A DNA stretch of 64,000 nucleotides from Sipunculus nudus (GCA_026874595.1 CM049312.1:71890929-71954928); one strand, 5' to 3'; counted from the stretch's first letter, positions 26,579-40,179 are shown. Program-made: numbers and translations. Notes: generated from the letters alone by a model not told the origin.

Positions 26579-27721
26579 ATGTCGCGTTTGCGTTTGCAAC
26601 TTGTCTTTTCTGGTATAAATTCAACAATTTACTCCATACATATAGTTGCGTGTTTTGAGACCCAGATGTGTGTTTGTGTTATAATCATGTTCCAGAAAAC
26701 TACCCAATATGCAGGCATTATAGTGTGTGAATATGCGTGCATTCTTGTGTCTGAAAGCACAATTTGAACATAAATGCATAACGTTCATATGTACTTGTGT
26801 GTATGGGTGTGTGGTATTTGTATGTCGCTTTAACATTTTTTTGACATAACCCATAATTTACAAGTGTGTGTCATATATGAATATTGGCAAATTCACTTGA
26901 ACATGCATACAGTGCCACAACCAAAGCATATCGATCAGTGCCTCCATTTTATAGCGCAGCTGCTTTCCTTTGCAAGTATTGATGAATTTGGATTTGTCAC
27001 AGAATGCTATCTGCATGAAACAGAGTTGTCATGCTGTATTAAAAGAAGACAATAAAGTTTGGCTGAAACGCCTGTCATCACGGAAAGGGGTTTGAAAGAG
27101 TTGACTGGGTCCTCAAATGGCTTTACTGGAAGCCAAAAAATATGAATACCTTGAGCAGCAGAAAGCCTGTCATCACATTTAATATGTCTAAAAGGCCGGT
27201 GATATGATAAGTGCTAAAGAAACTGGCACATATTGTTAAAACTGATGGCAAATCTATGGATGGCAGGCCGTGAATGTCAGCAAATGCGTTTTATGTCTTT
27301 CATTTCACTTCTAAAGGTGACAGCAACTGTGACCCACAGCTTTGTAAATTAAATGAGCCTTATTATGTGCGAAATAGACATCCAAGGTCTGAAGTTCGTT
27401 GAAATTCCAAATAAACCGAACTGACGAATTAAACGAAAATAACCTATGCTTGGCCACGTTTCTGGCTGTCATTTGAACAATCCGCATTTTCACAGGCCAT
27501 TTGTCTTGAGTCAAACTTTGAAAGCGTAAAATTTAAGATGTTAGTACATAATTTTATTCCTAACCACGAGGAGACTTCAAGGAAAAAGTTAAATAAAGTA
27601 TTTGCAAATGACATTAAGATAAACATTAGTAATTCAAATGAATATATAAAATTATTAAATAGGCTTTCTTTATTTAAACTCAATATGAATCTACGTTTTC
27701 AAAGGTCTATATAACCCTTTC

Positions 27722-27804
<83 letters not shown>

Positions 27805-28113
27805 ATAAAACCACGTGTCGATTTTTGAATTGACCGCTGTATAGTTAAACGGTAACAAATCTAAAGATTTTCTATATTCATTTGGTAATAATATAACTAG
27901 ATCTATATTATTTGAACTCCGAACTGAATTAGTAATTTCCATTTTATCGAATCTTCCATTGTTTTCCAATCCTAGCAGGATACAAATCTTAAAGAGTAGA
28001 TACATCTACAAAAGCTTTTCAATATAAGCGTTTTACCATGAATATGCCGGCGGCTGCCGGTTTAATTGTTACCATGTGGGTACTTGCCGTGGGTCATATT
28101 TGGAATCCATGGA

Positions 28114-28177
<64 letters not shown>

Positions 28178-30112
28178 GAAGAATCTGAGTTCAATACTTA
28201 TCTTTCAGTACATCGTATTCATATTAAGATATATTTCGAGTTTAATTTGGTATAAATTCCCTCTGAACGAAATTACTCCATGGACGTACATAAAGTGAAA
28301 ATATTGTGATTTTTTTAAATATAGGACTGGCTCGGTCATGGTGTTTCATGAAGCCAATGCGAAAAGCACCCATGGTAGAGATTAACTAAAGTATCAATGA
28401 ATTGTTTTCTTTCATGGCGGAGGGACATAGCACTTTTTCGGATTGCCGACGCATTCCATTATTTTTGCATTTTTTGCAAACAAAATATGTGCCATTACCG
28501 GGGAGTACCATGCAGAAATACCCGGTCACTTTTCAGTTGTCTATTCCGTTGGTCTTTTTTTTTAAATTTCAGTATATTGTTATTGCTTTCTATTTCGGTT
28601 TCAACTACCGCTCAAAAGAATACTGTATTTCACAACGGGCTATAGGATTTCACGAGGGTTCCATATTCGTGATCTTATGATGGAGTATATATCTACGTTT
28701 TATATCCATAATGATATAAATTATTTAATATTTTATCAAACCCTTTAACATCATGACGAGGACCTAAGGAAACATTGACCAAGTAGGTTGTTTGTTGATA
28801 AATAAATATGTTATTATTGATTTCAATCACTGAGGTACGGGACTATAAATAATATTTGTAATTTAAAAATTTGCCTGTCGACTTTGACGGTACAACTTAA
28901 AAAGAAACTGTATTATAAATACTGTGTCTTATTCAGTCTTGTATTCCTTTTAAATTTTGGTGATAATAGCCCTTTCGCGAATATCGCGAAATTGAAAAAC
29001 CACGCGAACAAAGATACGTCAACAGTCCTGTTTGTCTGCCGTCTGTCCGATCGTCCGGTTTTCCTGTAGTCTTCTGACATCGAACAACTTTTAAATGAAA
29101 ATACATAGAAAGCTTTAACTTTCATTCCAGGAAGATTCTTGGAAAATTTCCTTGGAACACCAACATTAAGCGATGCTGACCTATATTCTGTTGGCTACAG
29201 GGCAAAACATGAATTAGATAGCCAAAGCTAGGTTGCAAAATAAACATTTTGCATTTTATCGTAAAATAGAAATCATGTGCCTCCCGTGCACTTGTAAGAC
29301 CATTAGCATGCATACTGATTCGTAACAATACTCTTCAAGTTGTAAGGCAAATAACTACCATGTTTTGCGACATTGTGTGTGTGTGTGCAAAGAAAATGTA
29401 ATGTGCTTTACCAAATACCTCAACAACAAGCTGCAAATTTTGTAGTAATATTGACCGTGGTGTATCTGTGTAAGCTGTAGGTTGCACCATCTTTTTTTCA
29501 GCAAGCTTAAATGGGTAATTCTGTTTCACAATAAATAGCACACTGGCGTAAATATAAGGGTTAATTGTTGTTTAGAGAAATAATAAGTAATTGAGTTAAA
29601 TTAATTCACAAAATCGTGGTCTCACTAAACTTTGCTAATTTTAAAGACCTGAAATTGTGTGTAAAAAAGTTTGTAATTAACTTATTTTAATCTTTGATTT
29701 CAGGTCTTCAATCATATAATGTATTGTCTGCTAGCAGGAAACTGTCGCAGGAACTACTGGGGATTTGAGCATTTGATATATGCGCATTTTGATTACATGA
29801 CTTGTATGTAAGTGTAATTTGCAGGTGGCGCCATATATATTGAGTTAGTTACTGTGAGTTAAAGAATTCTTTTTTTCACTTCTTCCCAGCATAAACCCTT
29901 TCGATTAAAAGTGAATGAAAATAATCCATTGGATTAAGTAGACCTAAATTGAAATGAATTCCTTGCAATATAACAGCTTTATGGAATGTTGTTAATTGGA
30001 GTGTTTGATTTTTGTGCATGCTTATAATATGTGGAGGCCGGTACGAGATGCATGTATTGACCATGTGACTTGTTAGAGTATACTAAATACAGGTGTGGCC
30101 GCTTAAATTGAC
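26579..30112. other. No gene seen apart from microsatellites
   Basis: Several 60-100 codon frames exist on both strands, but none shows a domain, splice-consistent exon or signal I recognise. Confidence 0.5.
27723..27800. repeat. (AT)n-(GA)n microsatellite
   Basis: (AT)n followed directly by (GA)n. The minus-strand ORF over it is a repeat artefact. Another (AT)n is at 28118-28172. Confidence 0.95.
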
Positions 30113-30209
30113 CTACAAATATGGAATATTCCACTTTTTATAATAGTATACAGATTTAAGCAACATATCGCGCCAATTATATTGGACTGGAGTTTTGCGG
30201 ATACTATGT

Positions 30210-31330
30210 TTTCCGCCGCCGCCGCCACCGCCGCCGTCGCTTAGGTTTCCGGAGAACTCCTCCGTAACCACTGGGCGGAATTTTTCGAAATTCGGAATTA
30301 TGATCGGGTCACATATGAACTGCTGAGCCCTCATTTTGGTTGACCTCTGGCCTTTCCTCTCTGTCCAGCGTCCATTTGTGCGTCTGTTACCACACATCAA
30401 CCCACATATCTCGGGAACCGTTTGACCGATCAGGCTAAATATTTTGCACAAATGTAGCCCTTGGAAAGCTTCATAATATACACTAAAAATGATGGCGCAA
30501 CCTGCAATCATATTTGCACGGCGTCCATCTGTTCATCTGCCTTGGGATAAAATCACTCATATTTCTGCATTGGTTAGACTTATACACCTGAAATTTTGCA
30601 TGTGTATTCATCATGGATAGCTTTCTTGAGTTAATGACAGGTGGCGCCACCTTCATTCACGTTTACGCTGTAGACATCCAAGCTCATATCTCGGGAACCG
30701 TTTGACCGATCGGGCCAAAATTTTGCATGTGTATAAATCTCACATAGCTCTTTATCATACGCAATACTAGTGGCGTCACCTGCAATCATTTTTGCACAGC
30801 GTCCGTCTGTTTGTCTTCCGTGGGGTAAAATCACTCATATCTCGGTCGTGTTTTGACATATCTGCCTAAAATTTTGCATGTTTATACAGCTTGGATAGCT
30901 TTCTCGATTTTGTCGCAGATGGTGCCACCTACATTTATGTTTACGCTGCAGACATTCAGGCTTATATCTCACGACTGGTTTGACATATCCCCCTCAAATT
31001 TTGTATATGTATAGATCTCACATAGCTCTTAGTCTTATACAAAATTGGTGGCGCCACCTGCAACCACTTTTGCACAGTGTCCTTCTGTTTGTCTGCTGTG
31101 GGATAAAATCACTCATATTCAAGTAGTGGTTTGATTTATCTGTCTAAAATTTTGCATATGTATACAACTTGGACAGCTTTCTGGATTTTGTGGGAGGTGG
31201 CGCAACCTACATTAAAATTTCGGCATCAGACTTCCATGCTAATATGCAACACACCTCACTCTATTTCCCCTTGCCACTCAATCCATGCCTCACTTCACCC
31301 GTCCCACTCTGATTTCGGCTGATACACGTA
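30210..31330. repeat. About 278-bp tandem repeat just upstream of the SRCR gene
   Basis: The block TGGCG-x-CACCTGCAA…TTTGCACAG-GTCC-TCTG recurs at about 30493, 30772 and 31049, with spacings of 279 and 277 bp. The intervening text (ATAAAATCACTCATAT, AAAATTTTGCATGTGTAT) also repeats. A (CCG)n run precedes it (30210-30240). The open frames here are by-products of the repeat. Confidence 0.8.
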
Positions 31331-31711
31331 GTCGCTTGTCGACTACCCGTATTCTAGTTTCAGTTTCACTTTAACCTTCCACTGTTGTGGATATAAGACC
31401 CTGGGGCCTATTGTTGAGCATGACTGACTACAGATATCATTTTGATACTAAGCAGGACAAAAATAATAAAGAGGTTCAAAGAGATACTTGTAAAATCTCC
31501 TTGCAAACCCAAAATTAGGTCACAAAGACCTATATTTTTATGCTGTGCACTTTTAGTATACGGTATCAAATTCAGCTGAGCTTTATGGTCAATGGGCCAA
31601 TTATGTTATTACTACAGGTTTTATACCTAATTAATATTTAGACTTTACGTGCATCAGCTTATATAACTTTCTCATGGTCTATTGACCCTCTACATTTTTT
31701 GCAGCGTCAAG
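31316..31711 (+). promoter_or_regulatory. Probable 5' flank or 5'-UTR intron end of the SRCR gene
   Basis: Between the 278-bp tandem repeats and the start codon is mostly AT-rich text with a repeat remnant (31440-31560). The pyrimidine tract CTCTACATTTTTTGCAG ends at 31704, seven bases before the ATG, and looks like a splice acceptor. No convincing TATA box was found, so the transcription start is unknown. Confidence 0.4.
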
Positions 31712-31799
31712 ATGGCGGTGCTTCCCCGAACATGGACTATCCTTTTGAATGGCTTAGCTTTGGCAATTTATACGTTAGGTACACGAGCACAGCTAAATG
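31712..31799 (+). CDS. SRCR gene exon 1: start codon and signal peptide
   Basis: The ATG at 31712 opens a short frame beginning MAVLPRTW, followed by a hydrophobic stretch (ILLNGLALAIYTLG) and a small-residue cleavage context (TRA before QLN), a typical secretory signal peptide. The exon ends after 29 codons plus one base at the donor GTAAGC (31800), giving phase 1 as in every later exon. Just upstream, a pyrimidine-rich tract ends in GCAG at 31704, so the ATG may lie near the start of a spliced exon whose 5' UTR begins further upstream. The alternative is a transcription start close to 31.7 kb. The start is supported by the signal peptide and by phase agreement with exon 2, where the split codon becomes GAA. 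Confidence 0.82.
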
Positions 31800-31923
31800 G
31801 TAAGCTACATTTTATCTTCACTGAAAATGTCAGTTTACTGTAGAGGTTGCTTCTCTTTGTGTTTTTATCAAGATATTAGTCCATAACTTTGACTTAAATT
31901 CAAGATACCTTAATGAAAATAAA

Positions 31924-31928
<5 letters not shown>

Positions 31929-31975
<47 letters not shown>
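31929..31975. repeat. (AT)n microsatellite in intron 1
   Basis: Pure AT dinucleotide tract about 130 bp after exon 1. Similar tracts are at 41316-41392 (intron 4), 44844-44903 (intron 5) and 58375-58447 (intron 8). Confidence 0.95.
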
Positions 31976-31977
<2 letters not shown>

Positions 31978-32059
31978 AGTCACCATCAAGTTATTAGAAT
32001 GCCACAGTGTTAGCGTCTTAAATTTGAAATAATATGATAATTTTGTGCACCAACTTCAA

Positions 32060-33290
32060 ACCTTGTCCCGCCACCGTCATGATATATATATTTTCTTTAT
32101 GTGAAGACATCCCTATGATCATCGACTCTTCATGGCCATTCATTTCCTAATTAAGAGTGTATTCATTCATCGAAAATTATGTAGTGCCCCTAAAGGGTTG
32201 TTCATACCTATCTGTTTTTATTTTATCCTTCCGCACGGGCACTCATTGTCCTTGATTCATATTTAATACACTATTATCTTTCCCGTAGGTGTATATATAC
32301 ATATATGATAAAGATTTATGTAAACATTATTACTGTAAAAACTTGTGTTTCTTTATCCAATTATGATCTTTTATTCTAGGTTCGTGATCTTATAACGAAT
32401 TATCTTTTGCCACGTACGTACCCTCTTAACCTCGTATTTGACCAAATTCATGTTACTGAGGTTTAGAACTGTGATTTAAAATGGGACCATTTCCCCTCCG
32501 TGTCTCTATGGCCTGTTAACCCCGTTTCAACAAGGATACATAAATTAGTCTCCATATAAGTTAATTATTGTGATTAAATTATATTTTTTTTTTTTTTCGT
32601 GGGCTTACAAATAAATCTATTTTATAGACATTGACTTTATTCGAGATTACCCCGCTCCCGCTCCTTTGATGACTTATATGATTTTTTATTCCACACATTG
32701 CTCAAATTATACCAATTAATAATTAAAACTTTTAAGAACGGGATTGTAAAGCAGTGAATGCTCACGCGCAAGTTCTAACCATTAATACTGAATGTCAACC
32801 GTTTTATTCAAGAGGAAGACACAAGGACATTCCAGAATATCCCTGATTATATTACGTCATTGTAGAAATTTCCGTCCATACCCGTCGTCCGCTTCCGTCA
32901 TGAATCGGCCCCAAACCGATTTGTGCGGACGGTGAAACGGGTGCCCAAGCGGATAGGTGTGATTGCCCTATTTATTTATAACTGACTCGGATTTGCCGGA
33001 TGACGGCAGCGGGTGTGGGTGCGGAAGAAAGGAAGCAACGGATAGGTGTGACTATTTACGTCCAGCGGAATAGGGTATATTGTATACTAAAGGGGTCACC
33101 ACCGTTATGATATCTCTTTTATTAAAAGACCTCCCCTTGGACACGACTCTTCAAGGCTAATCATTTTCCTAATTAAGTGTGCATTCATTCATCGAAAATT
33201 AGTTAGTTGCCCTAACATTTACGACCTGCGGACAGGGTATATTCTATAAAAAATTGGTCACCACCCTCAGCATGTCTATACAAAGTCCTG
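32060..33290. repeat. Duplicated and inverted repeats in intron 1
   Basis: Text near 32070-32195 (GACTCTTCATGGCCATTCAT, TTCATTCATCGAAAATTA) recurs at 33090-33215. A second direct pair, TTTACG-CC-GCGGA-AGGGTATATT, is at 33055 and 33218. TTCATACCTATCTGTT near 32205 is inverted relative to AACGGATAGGTGTGAC near 33037. This is probably a composite of one or two non-autonomous elements. Confidence 0.55.
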
Positions 33291-34240
33291 GCTCAAGTGC
33301 AGACAGTCTTTTCCTTATTTAATTCATTTTAATAAATTGATAGGAAAAAGCATAATAACAGGATTATTTAGTATGATGCCAGTCTGGTATTATTCATTGT
33401 GAGAATGTATGTCTTGATCTCTTTCTATTACTATGTCCATGTCCTGCTCTCTATCACTATGTAACAACAGGCGGGGTCTCCTCATGCTGTGCTTTGGTCA
33501 TTAGATAAGTTGCTCTTTGATTAAAATTAAAAAAAATAAATACCTGAAATCTGAAATATTGTTTAGTATATGGATTGCGAGTACAAGTACAGAAAAAGCA
33601 CTGTACTTTGTTTAAAGTGTCAAGTATTTACAATAGTACAAGTATATAGGGCAAGAGGCTAGTAGTACTTGAATATAACACACTCAGATATTGACATGGC
33701 ATTGATATACACGTAAAAATGTCTCAGGACCGGAGAGGGCTGTGTTACAACAGGTCTAGAATCGTGAAGTCCTACGGCCATTGCTTGGCCAAACAAAAAC
33801 GAATTTAGTTCAATTTCGATTCAAAATGGCGTTATGAAAGGACGAGAATATGAAAATCGGTTATATACAATCCCTTAAGGATATATAACCTGATAAACGT
33901 ACTTATTTGCATATTAATAATTGTAATTTACAGGAAACAAAGTATCAACATTTAAAGTGGTTCATTTAGAGAAGCTGGAGGCATGGCTATTGACGTCATT
34001 TTCCGAGTTATTTTTGTTATATCCCATGGTCCAGTACATTATTATAAAGAGCAACTTAGGGCACATCTCTTGCACACGGAACCCCCTTAGGCCCTGCAAC
34101 AATACTATCTAGTGCCCCCCCCCCCCCGCCAAAAAAAAAATATGAAAATTAGGAGAGATGAATCCGTAGATCAATTTATTTAAATGGTGTGGACTAAATA
34201 GGATGGCGAATACTATTTGCTTTGCTTTTGATACTTGTAG

Positions 34241-34600
34241 AAAAGTTTATATTAGCAAATATTACATCAGAAGAGGAACTTGACAACCCGACGTCTGCCC
34301 AGGTGGCTCATGGGAAACTGATGTTTGAGACCAGAACAAATGGGGATATAGAGCGACAAGATGTGTGCTTGGGTGGGGAGGACCCAAACATGTCAGATAT
34401 TGTCAGCAAGCTTGCATGTAAGGAACAGGGCTATAGAAATGGAATATGTGACTGTGGGCAAGTCTCCAAGGAACAGGAAAAGAAGAAAAGACGGGTTAAA
34501 GTAATTGAATGTCCCAAAAACGCAAGCGAACTGAACGAGTGCGATATGGGCGAGAGCGAACACTCGTGCTCCTTTGCAGTCTTGTGTTTCCAGAGTGAAG
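34241..34600 (+). CDS. SRCR gene exon 2: divergent A-type SRCR domain 1
   Basis: Residues 30-149. The acceptor is TTTTGATACTTGTAG and the donor GTAAGA; both are phase 1. The domain has the order DVCLGG, KLACKEQ, VIECPKN, LNECDM, HSCSF and AVLCFQ, which are the six standard SRCR cysteines (C2, C3, C5, C6, C7, C8). An extra CDC pair sits mid-domain (GICDCG). A leader of about 35 residues precedes the domain and carries an NIT sequon and acidic residues. The core motif C-P-x(4)-S/E-L-x-EC matches the A-type domains of exons 3 and 5. The usual SRCR 'W..VC' tryptophan is absent, so a domain search may score it weakly. The reading frame is open upstream to 34222, but the splice signals place the exon start at 34241. 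Confidence 0.8.
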
Positions 34601-37154
34601 GTAAGATAAATCGCTGCATTTTTGTGGGAATTGACAAAAGTTGTCAGCAACTATCAGATGAATTTTCAGGCTGGACCATCGGTAGGCTGCGGAGTTTCCG
34701 GGCGGGGGGGGGGGGATGATGTTATAAACATTTGACATCTGTGTTTTATATTCTGGCTTTTCTGTGTGAAAAAATACATGAAAGGGCTGAATATCGGTTC
34801 AGATTATTCAAATGCATTACATATTGCAACACTTAAAGCAATACACTTCATATTCTTCGTTGCAATTTTCTGATTAAAGCTCTGTGGTTACCGTTTCTCG
34901 TAAATAAATTAAATTACAATAATCAATAATATATAATTATGGTAACACTTTATATTACTGATTGGGTATTGATTTCAACGATCAGCGGACCCTTCGTGCC
35001 TTTCCTCTATCATAGATGACACCGATAAGTATACATTCATCATTCAGTCGATCATACAACAATGTATGTGGTCTTATTTAAAATGCCAGCATAAGAAACA
35101 TAAAGTATCTTAAGCTTAAAATATAGTTCAGATTAGAGTTAAGGTTAGGGTTGTATTTATATTTAGCAGTCATTGTGTTTCATCGATACGACGTTTAGGC
35201 ATGCAAAGCTTATCGGTAACCGTGGCAACGTGGCCTAACGATATGTATCAATTTACCGGTATATTGATACAGCCCTAAAAGACACAGTGGCATATCTAGG
35301 TCTTGATTAAATATTTTTAAAAAAAATTCTATAAAATTTTGATACCGACTCTGTAACTGATGTAACTGCATTTATGAGGCCCATGTGAAAACGGCCCCGC
35401 ATGATGAGAGCAGTGCAAGGCAGGGAGAGCAACAAATTTTATGGGGTCCCCGATTTCGTAAATTGCCATGTGTCTAAACCCTTCCCTACAAAAAAGCACA
35501 CAAGTTGCATTTGTAAGACCGAGGCCTTAGTTTTAATTAAGCAGTTATATATAAGAGAAAAACTGGAAGTTCATCAAACACAGTCTGGTTGTAATTTACT
35601 GAATTTACGAGTACTATTTGTAATTTAGTGAAATGCCCATGATCATGGGTATGATTTGCGTAATGATGTAATTTATTTTCATTATGGTTGCAGTAAACAA
35701 TGGGCTTTTGGCCATTTACAAAAGTATTTTAACATCCCTTTTAATTTAAAAAAACATGAAAATGCAAGATAATTTAGATGTATTGATGTACTTTTTTAAC
35801 TAATTTTTACATATTATAAATAAATGAATTAAGAGGCTTACCAACTTTTATTATTTCCTAAACCAATGCAGTCTTTTAAGCACCTAACATTTGCATACAA
35901 ACTTTTAAAAAATTTTTCATTTCAGCGCCTAACATATGCCTACAAACTTAGAAAAAAATTAAATTAAAGTACACTCCGGAGGGAGTGTATATTTATATGT
36001 ATATTTATATGTATATATATAGGCGACCACAATCGATTTGTTTTGCTGTTTAAAATGTATATTCAAACCTCATTTGCCCATTTTTAGGACACATATTCTG
36101 GTCGCAACGGTCGAGTGATCGTGTTGCATAATGTACAATTAGCCAATGACAAGTATCACCGGATGGTCGCATTGCATATTCATACATTTTTAACAATTCT
36201 GTCACGTGATATTTCTGTTTATAATTACAATGCCGCAAAATAGATCTAAAGGTATGGCAAAATATATAATATGTCTAACCGGGAAATTCTTGATGTTGGT
36301 ATATTTTGAAAGAATATTGTCGATACATGCAATAAATTTGCTCAATTTGCTTTAGTAAATATTTTAATTAGAAAAATATAGCTCGGTTCTGGCGTAAAAG
36401 CATTGCTAAATGCATACATGCCTCTAGAAGATTAAAATTTGAAATTCACAGATAAATTTTCTGTGTTGGGAATAATAAAATCCCACAACTGACGGACACG
36501 GCCAACGTTGGGACCTACAGACGTGATATGTTTGCTGGGAGAATGCACTTGACGTTCGAGTTGTCTTTTTATATTAGTCCGAAATGGAATAAATTCAGTG
36601 GACTTGTAGAAATTCAAGTGTAACTGGCATGTAAACAGTAGCCATTTTAAACGCCATCTTAGATTAACCATGCAGTCACATGCCTCCTGAGCGATGTTTT
36701 TGTTGGTTTCAGTGTTTTTCCTGGCCCCAAAACCTATTAGCAGAATATAAGTCATAACTCTAAAATAAAAAAATAACTGATTTTGACCAAATATTTACGG
36801 TCTTGGCTGCCATTCTGGAGCAATCTCGGAATTTTCAGTCTGAGGACCAATCAGCGATGCCCCAGTTGGGCTCAATGGATTATGTGACCTCAAAAACATA
36901 GTGGCAGATACCAACATTTCAATTCTCGGATAGAAAATAAATAATAAATGACCATTTTAGGGGTCATGGCAGCCATCCTGTAGGCCGTTTTGAAAATTAT
37001 TTTTCCGGAAGTCCGATTTACTTTTATGTTATACCCGGTGTCCAATATTGCAAAAATCCTTGAAACCTTTTATAGCGATTCAAATTCGGATAAACCTGTT
37101 TATTGACCCGACTAGCAAAACTTTTTTCTCATTATAGGTTTTGATATTTTCCAG

Positions 37155-37457
37155 AATTTCCGATAAAACTGAATGAAAATCAAACCGACCGGGGTCGTCT
37201 GTACGTGAAGGCGGGGGAATGGCGCAACCTGTGCTTGGACACCAACAACATCGAGTTGACTGACGTCGTCAGCCGGAGCTTCTGTGGTGCACTGCGATAC
37301 AGCATGGGTGTTAGAGACTATGGCGGCCCTGTTGAAGAACCGCTGGACTCCGCGGTCATGACTTGCCCTGATTACGGAACAAGTCTTTCTGAGTGCAACA
37401 TGACTGTCCAGGCTAATCGCACCTGTGGTTTTAATGTCCTCTGCTACAACGGACAAG
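37155..37457 (+). CDS. SRCR gene exon 3: A-type SRCR domain 2
   Basis: Residues 150-250. Of two nearby acceptors (…TTATAG at 37137 and TTTTCCAG at 37154), the second gives the phase-1 join used throughout the gene. Six cysteines lie in standard SRCR order: WRNLCLD, SFCGA, MTCPD, LSECNM, RTCGF, VLCYN. The domain carries GVRDYGG mid-way and CPDYGTSLSEC, the A-type signature shared with exon 5. Sequons NQT, NMT and NRT predict glycosylation. At 101 residues it is close to the usual SRCR length of about 100. It forms the first half of the first A-B pair with exon 4. Confidence 0.85.
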
Positions 37458-39538
37458 GTATAGAATATAAACACTTTTAGCCACGGAAAATATTATCGAG
37501 CAGGCGATTTTTTATTTTGTTTTTAATTTATAAGTCGAGATACAGCTGGCAAGAAAAAATAACAAAAATCGCTTCAGTTCTTTAAGTGGTGCTTATTATC
37601 AACAGAATATTTATTCCCTTTTCAACACTTTTAAGAATTATTCTAAGGATTCGAGGCATGACCACAGCGAAGCAACAGAACGAAAAACCTGGCCCTCATT
37701 AAAAAAATAATGAGCATACAAATAAATTAATTAAAATAAAATTTATTAACGAAAAAGGCAGCGACGAATCCGCAGAACAATTTTTTTTCTATTTCTTGCT
37801 TGGCCTTACATGTGTTGTGAGTGTTGATGTTGTCGCAGTGCTGTAGATTACCTGATGTACGTACTTTTCGTCCGCTACGACTTGCTTACTGTTGTTGAGT
37901 ATGACGCCGGGTCAGATCGGGGTTCAAATATTCCCCGGCCTACATAGTTCATTGAACTATTATCCCTAACTTTCAGATATGTCACATTAACAATCAGTAC
38001 TGGACAATACGGACGGTATGGAACTATAGTCCGTCCCAAAACCCTTGTCCGTATGTTTTCGATTATTTTAAGAATAAACTTTGAAAATGCTGTTCCGCCC
38101 AAAGCTGATATGATGATATTCCGCCTATTTTGTGTGGAATAGTAATACATCATTTAAAAGTATTTACTTTGTGACTTTGTTGTTGATGGACCTTGGATGG
38201 TGTCTCTCCGGTATAGAGCCGGACAGCATGCTCCTCTATGGTACACACATTCCATGTATTTGCATGGTGGCGTGTAACATTGACGTCACAAAGACGTCAC
38301 AATGGTCGGTCGCATGTGATCTTTAATTGCCAGACGTCATCAGCTTGTCTGGTTTTAATATTATCAGTTCCCTGTCGATGAAAAAGTCGTTAACAGTGTA
38401 ACCTGTTTTTTATTTCTCCATATTTTTAATTATTTGTCTCATACGAATTCAGTGAAAGGTAAGGGATTATTATTTTTTAATTATCACGAAAAAAACCTGA
38501 GGAAGCGGGTACTGGGACGGACTATAGTAGGTGGTGCAGTGGTGTCTCACATGATTTCCATATATAAAAATAGCGATATATATTTTGTGTGATGTACATA
38601 TGTCGAAAAGTCTTTAAAACCCATTTCTGTTCCGATCAGAAAAGAAAAAAAAAATAAAAACAATAACATTCCCTCATTAGGACTGTTTGGTACACAGTAT
38701 GAAAACTGAACCGCATAAGCGCATGCGTGTGTGCTGAAGCAGATCATCGCATACCTTTCCCTCATTTTACCTTAATTTCATTTATCCGACAACCATAAGA
38801 AGGACCCTCCATCCTTCCTACCGTCAATCAAACTTTTTATAGGCTGCCTGGGTATAATATGCACTTGCATATCAGTCTGTCTTGCGTTGGGACAGGTCCA
38901 CGGGACTTCGACTTGGTGTATGGGGGACGGGACTTCCTTATGGCGAGTTAACATAGACCGAGTTAGGTTACGTGGTATCTGATAGATTTCAGATGGGATA
39001 GGCCTGATGACACCTTTCTGGACACACGTAGCATCATTCCAGTCATTCTGGGCCCTTCAAAACCAAAAACAGTCATTTTCGACGAGAAGGAACAGAGGTG
39101 ATACGTGACAACGTCTGAATTGTGATATAGGTTATTGAATAATAATAAATATGTCACGTGACCATATTGACCAAATATAGAAATCTCTCATCTGCACGAG
39201 CCTTGGTTTTAGGTCCATCGATTTAAACTTTATTTATTTATTTTACATGGATTGTACTACTATTGTCCGTTTCGTACTCTAATATCCACATTTTTTTTTT
39301 TGCAATGCAAATTATCACCTTGTTTTCTTTAGCATTTGAGGAATTAAAAATCATGAAGACATAGACGAAAGCTGATATGGTCCAGCATGTGTTATACTCC
39401 ATTGTTAAGCTTAATCTGGCCCTGAACATTTTTTATATCCTTGAAATATCAAATAATATTATCAGATACATTTATATGTTTTATTAGTTGTTGATAATCC
39501 ATGGCTGAAATAACAGCTGCTTAAAAGTTAAGGAGTTA

Positions 39539-39774
39539 GGCCAAAAAAAAATTAAGGTTTGGTTCTCAGGCGCATGATAAAAACAAATTTATTTTGCTGA
39601 ACAAGTAAAAGCACTACATTTCAAAGGAATTTTTTTTTCAAAAATGTGTGATATTATCTTCTTGAAAGAAATGGAGTTCAAAATTGGTTTGAACATAAAA
39701 AAAATGTGATGCTATGGTTTTTAAAAACTGACGCGGGCCGTGCCTGAAAACCATACCTTTTATTTTTTTTGGCC
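39539..39774. mobile_element. GGCCAAAA MITE family, copy 2 (short, intron 3)
   Basis: The ends GGCCAAAAAAAA…GGTTCTCAGGCG and GTGCCTGAAAACCATACC…GGCC match the family. It is in the opposite orientation to copy 1, with the GACGCGGG block at the right, and has an internal deletion (about 236 bp). TTA occurs on both sides, a possible target duplication. The right edge lies 66 bp before exon 4. Confidence 0.75.
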
Positions 39775-39840
39775 TTAATAATTAACTAGTTGGCCTGGTC
39801 TAGAGCTTTAAGTCCAGCTAATTTTAGCCCATCTTTTCAG

Positions 39841-40179
39841 AGCCAGAGTACCAACTGCTGAAACAAGAGAACGGTGGATCGGACGCCGGGTACGACACCG
39901 GGCATCCACAGATTAAGGTCAACGAGACATGGGGTGACATCTGCGTGGACGACCCCGACGAGACACAAGCCAACCGCTTTTGTGTTGACTGGAAACCAAA
40001 CAAATACGTGAGGGGAGAGTGGATCAGTGAGAAAACAAAGAATTCCGCAGAAAACAGTCACATCTGGCTTCATGTCAAGAACTGCGATGCCTCAGCCAAC
40101 AAGTACCACCAATGCGAACACACAGGGTATGCGCCGGACACAGCCAGCCACTGCAAGAGACCTCATTTTAGGTGTTTCA
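39841..40179 (+). CDS. SRCR gene exon 4: B-type SRCR domain 3
   Basis: Residues 251-363. The acceptor CATCTTTTCAG and donor AGTAAGT are strong and both phase 1. Six cysteines lie in SRCR order: WGDICVD, NRFCVD, VKNCDA, HQCEH, SHCKR, FRCF. The tryptophan-glycine start (ETWGDIC), IWLHVKNC and the C-EHTG segment define the B-type domain and recur in exon 6. One sequon (NET) is present. A MITE copy ends only 66 bp before the acceptor, so it may supply part of the branch-point region. Confidence 0.85.

Noticed and set aside
30113-30511. 132-codon minus-strand frame with a glycine run
   Set aside because: It is the translation of the (CCG)n run and the 278-bp tandem repeat.
36432-36755. 107-codon minus-strand frame in intron 2
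   Set aside because: No motif and no supporting splice context.
37112-37474. 120-codon minus-strand frame over exon 3
   Set aside because: Antisense shadow of a clear SRCR exon.
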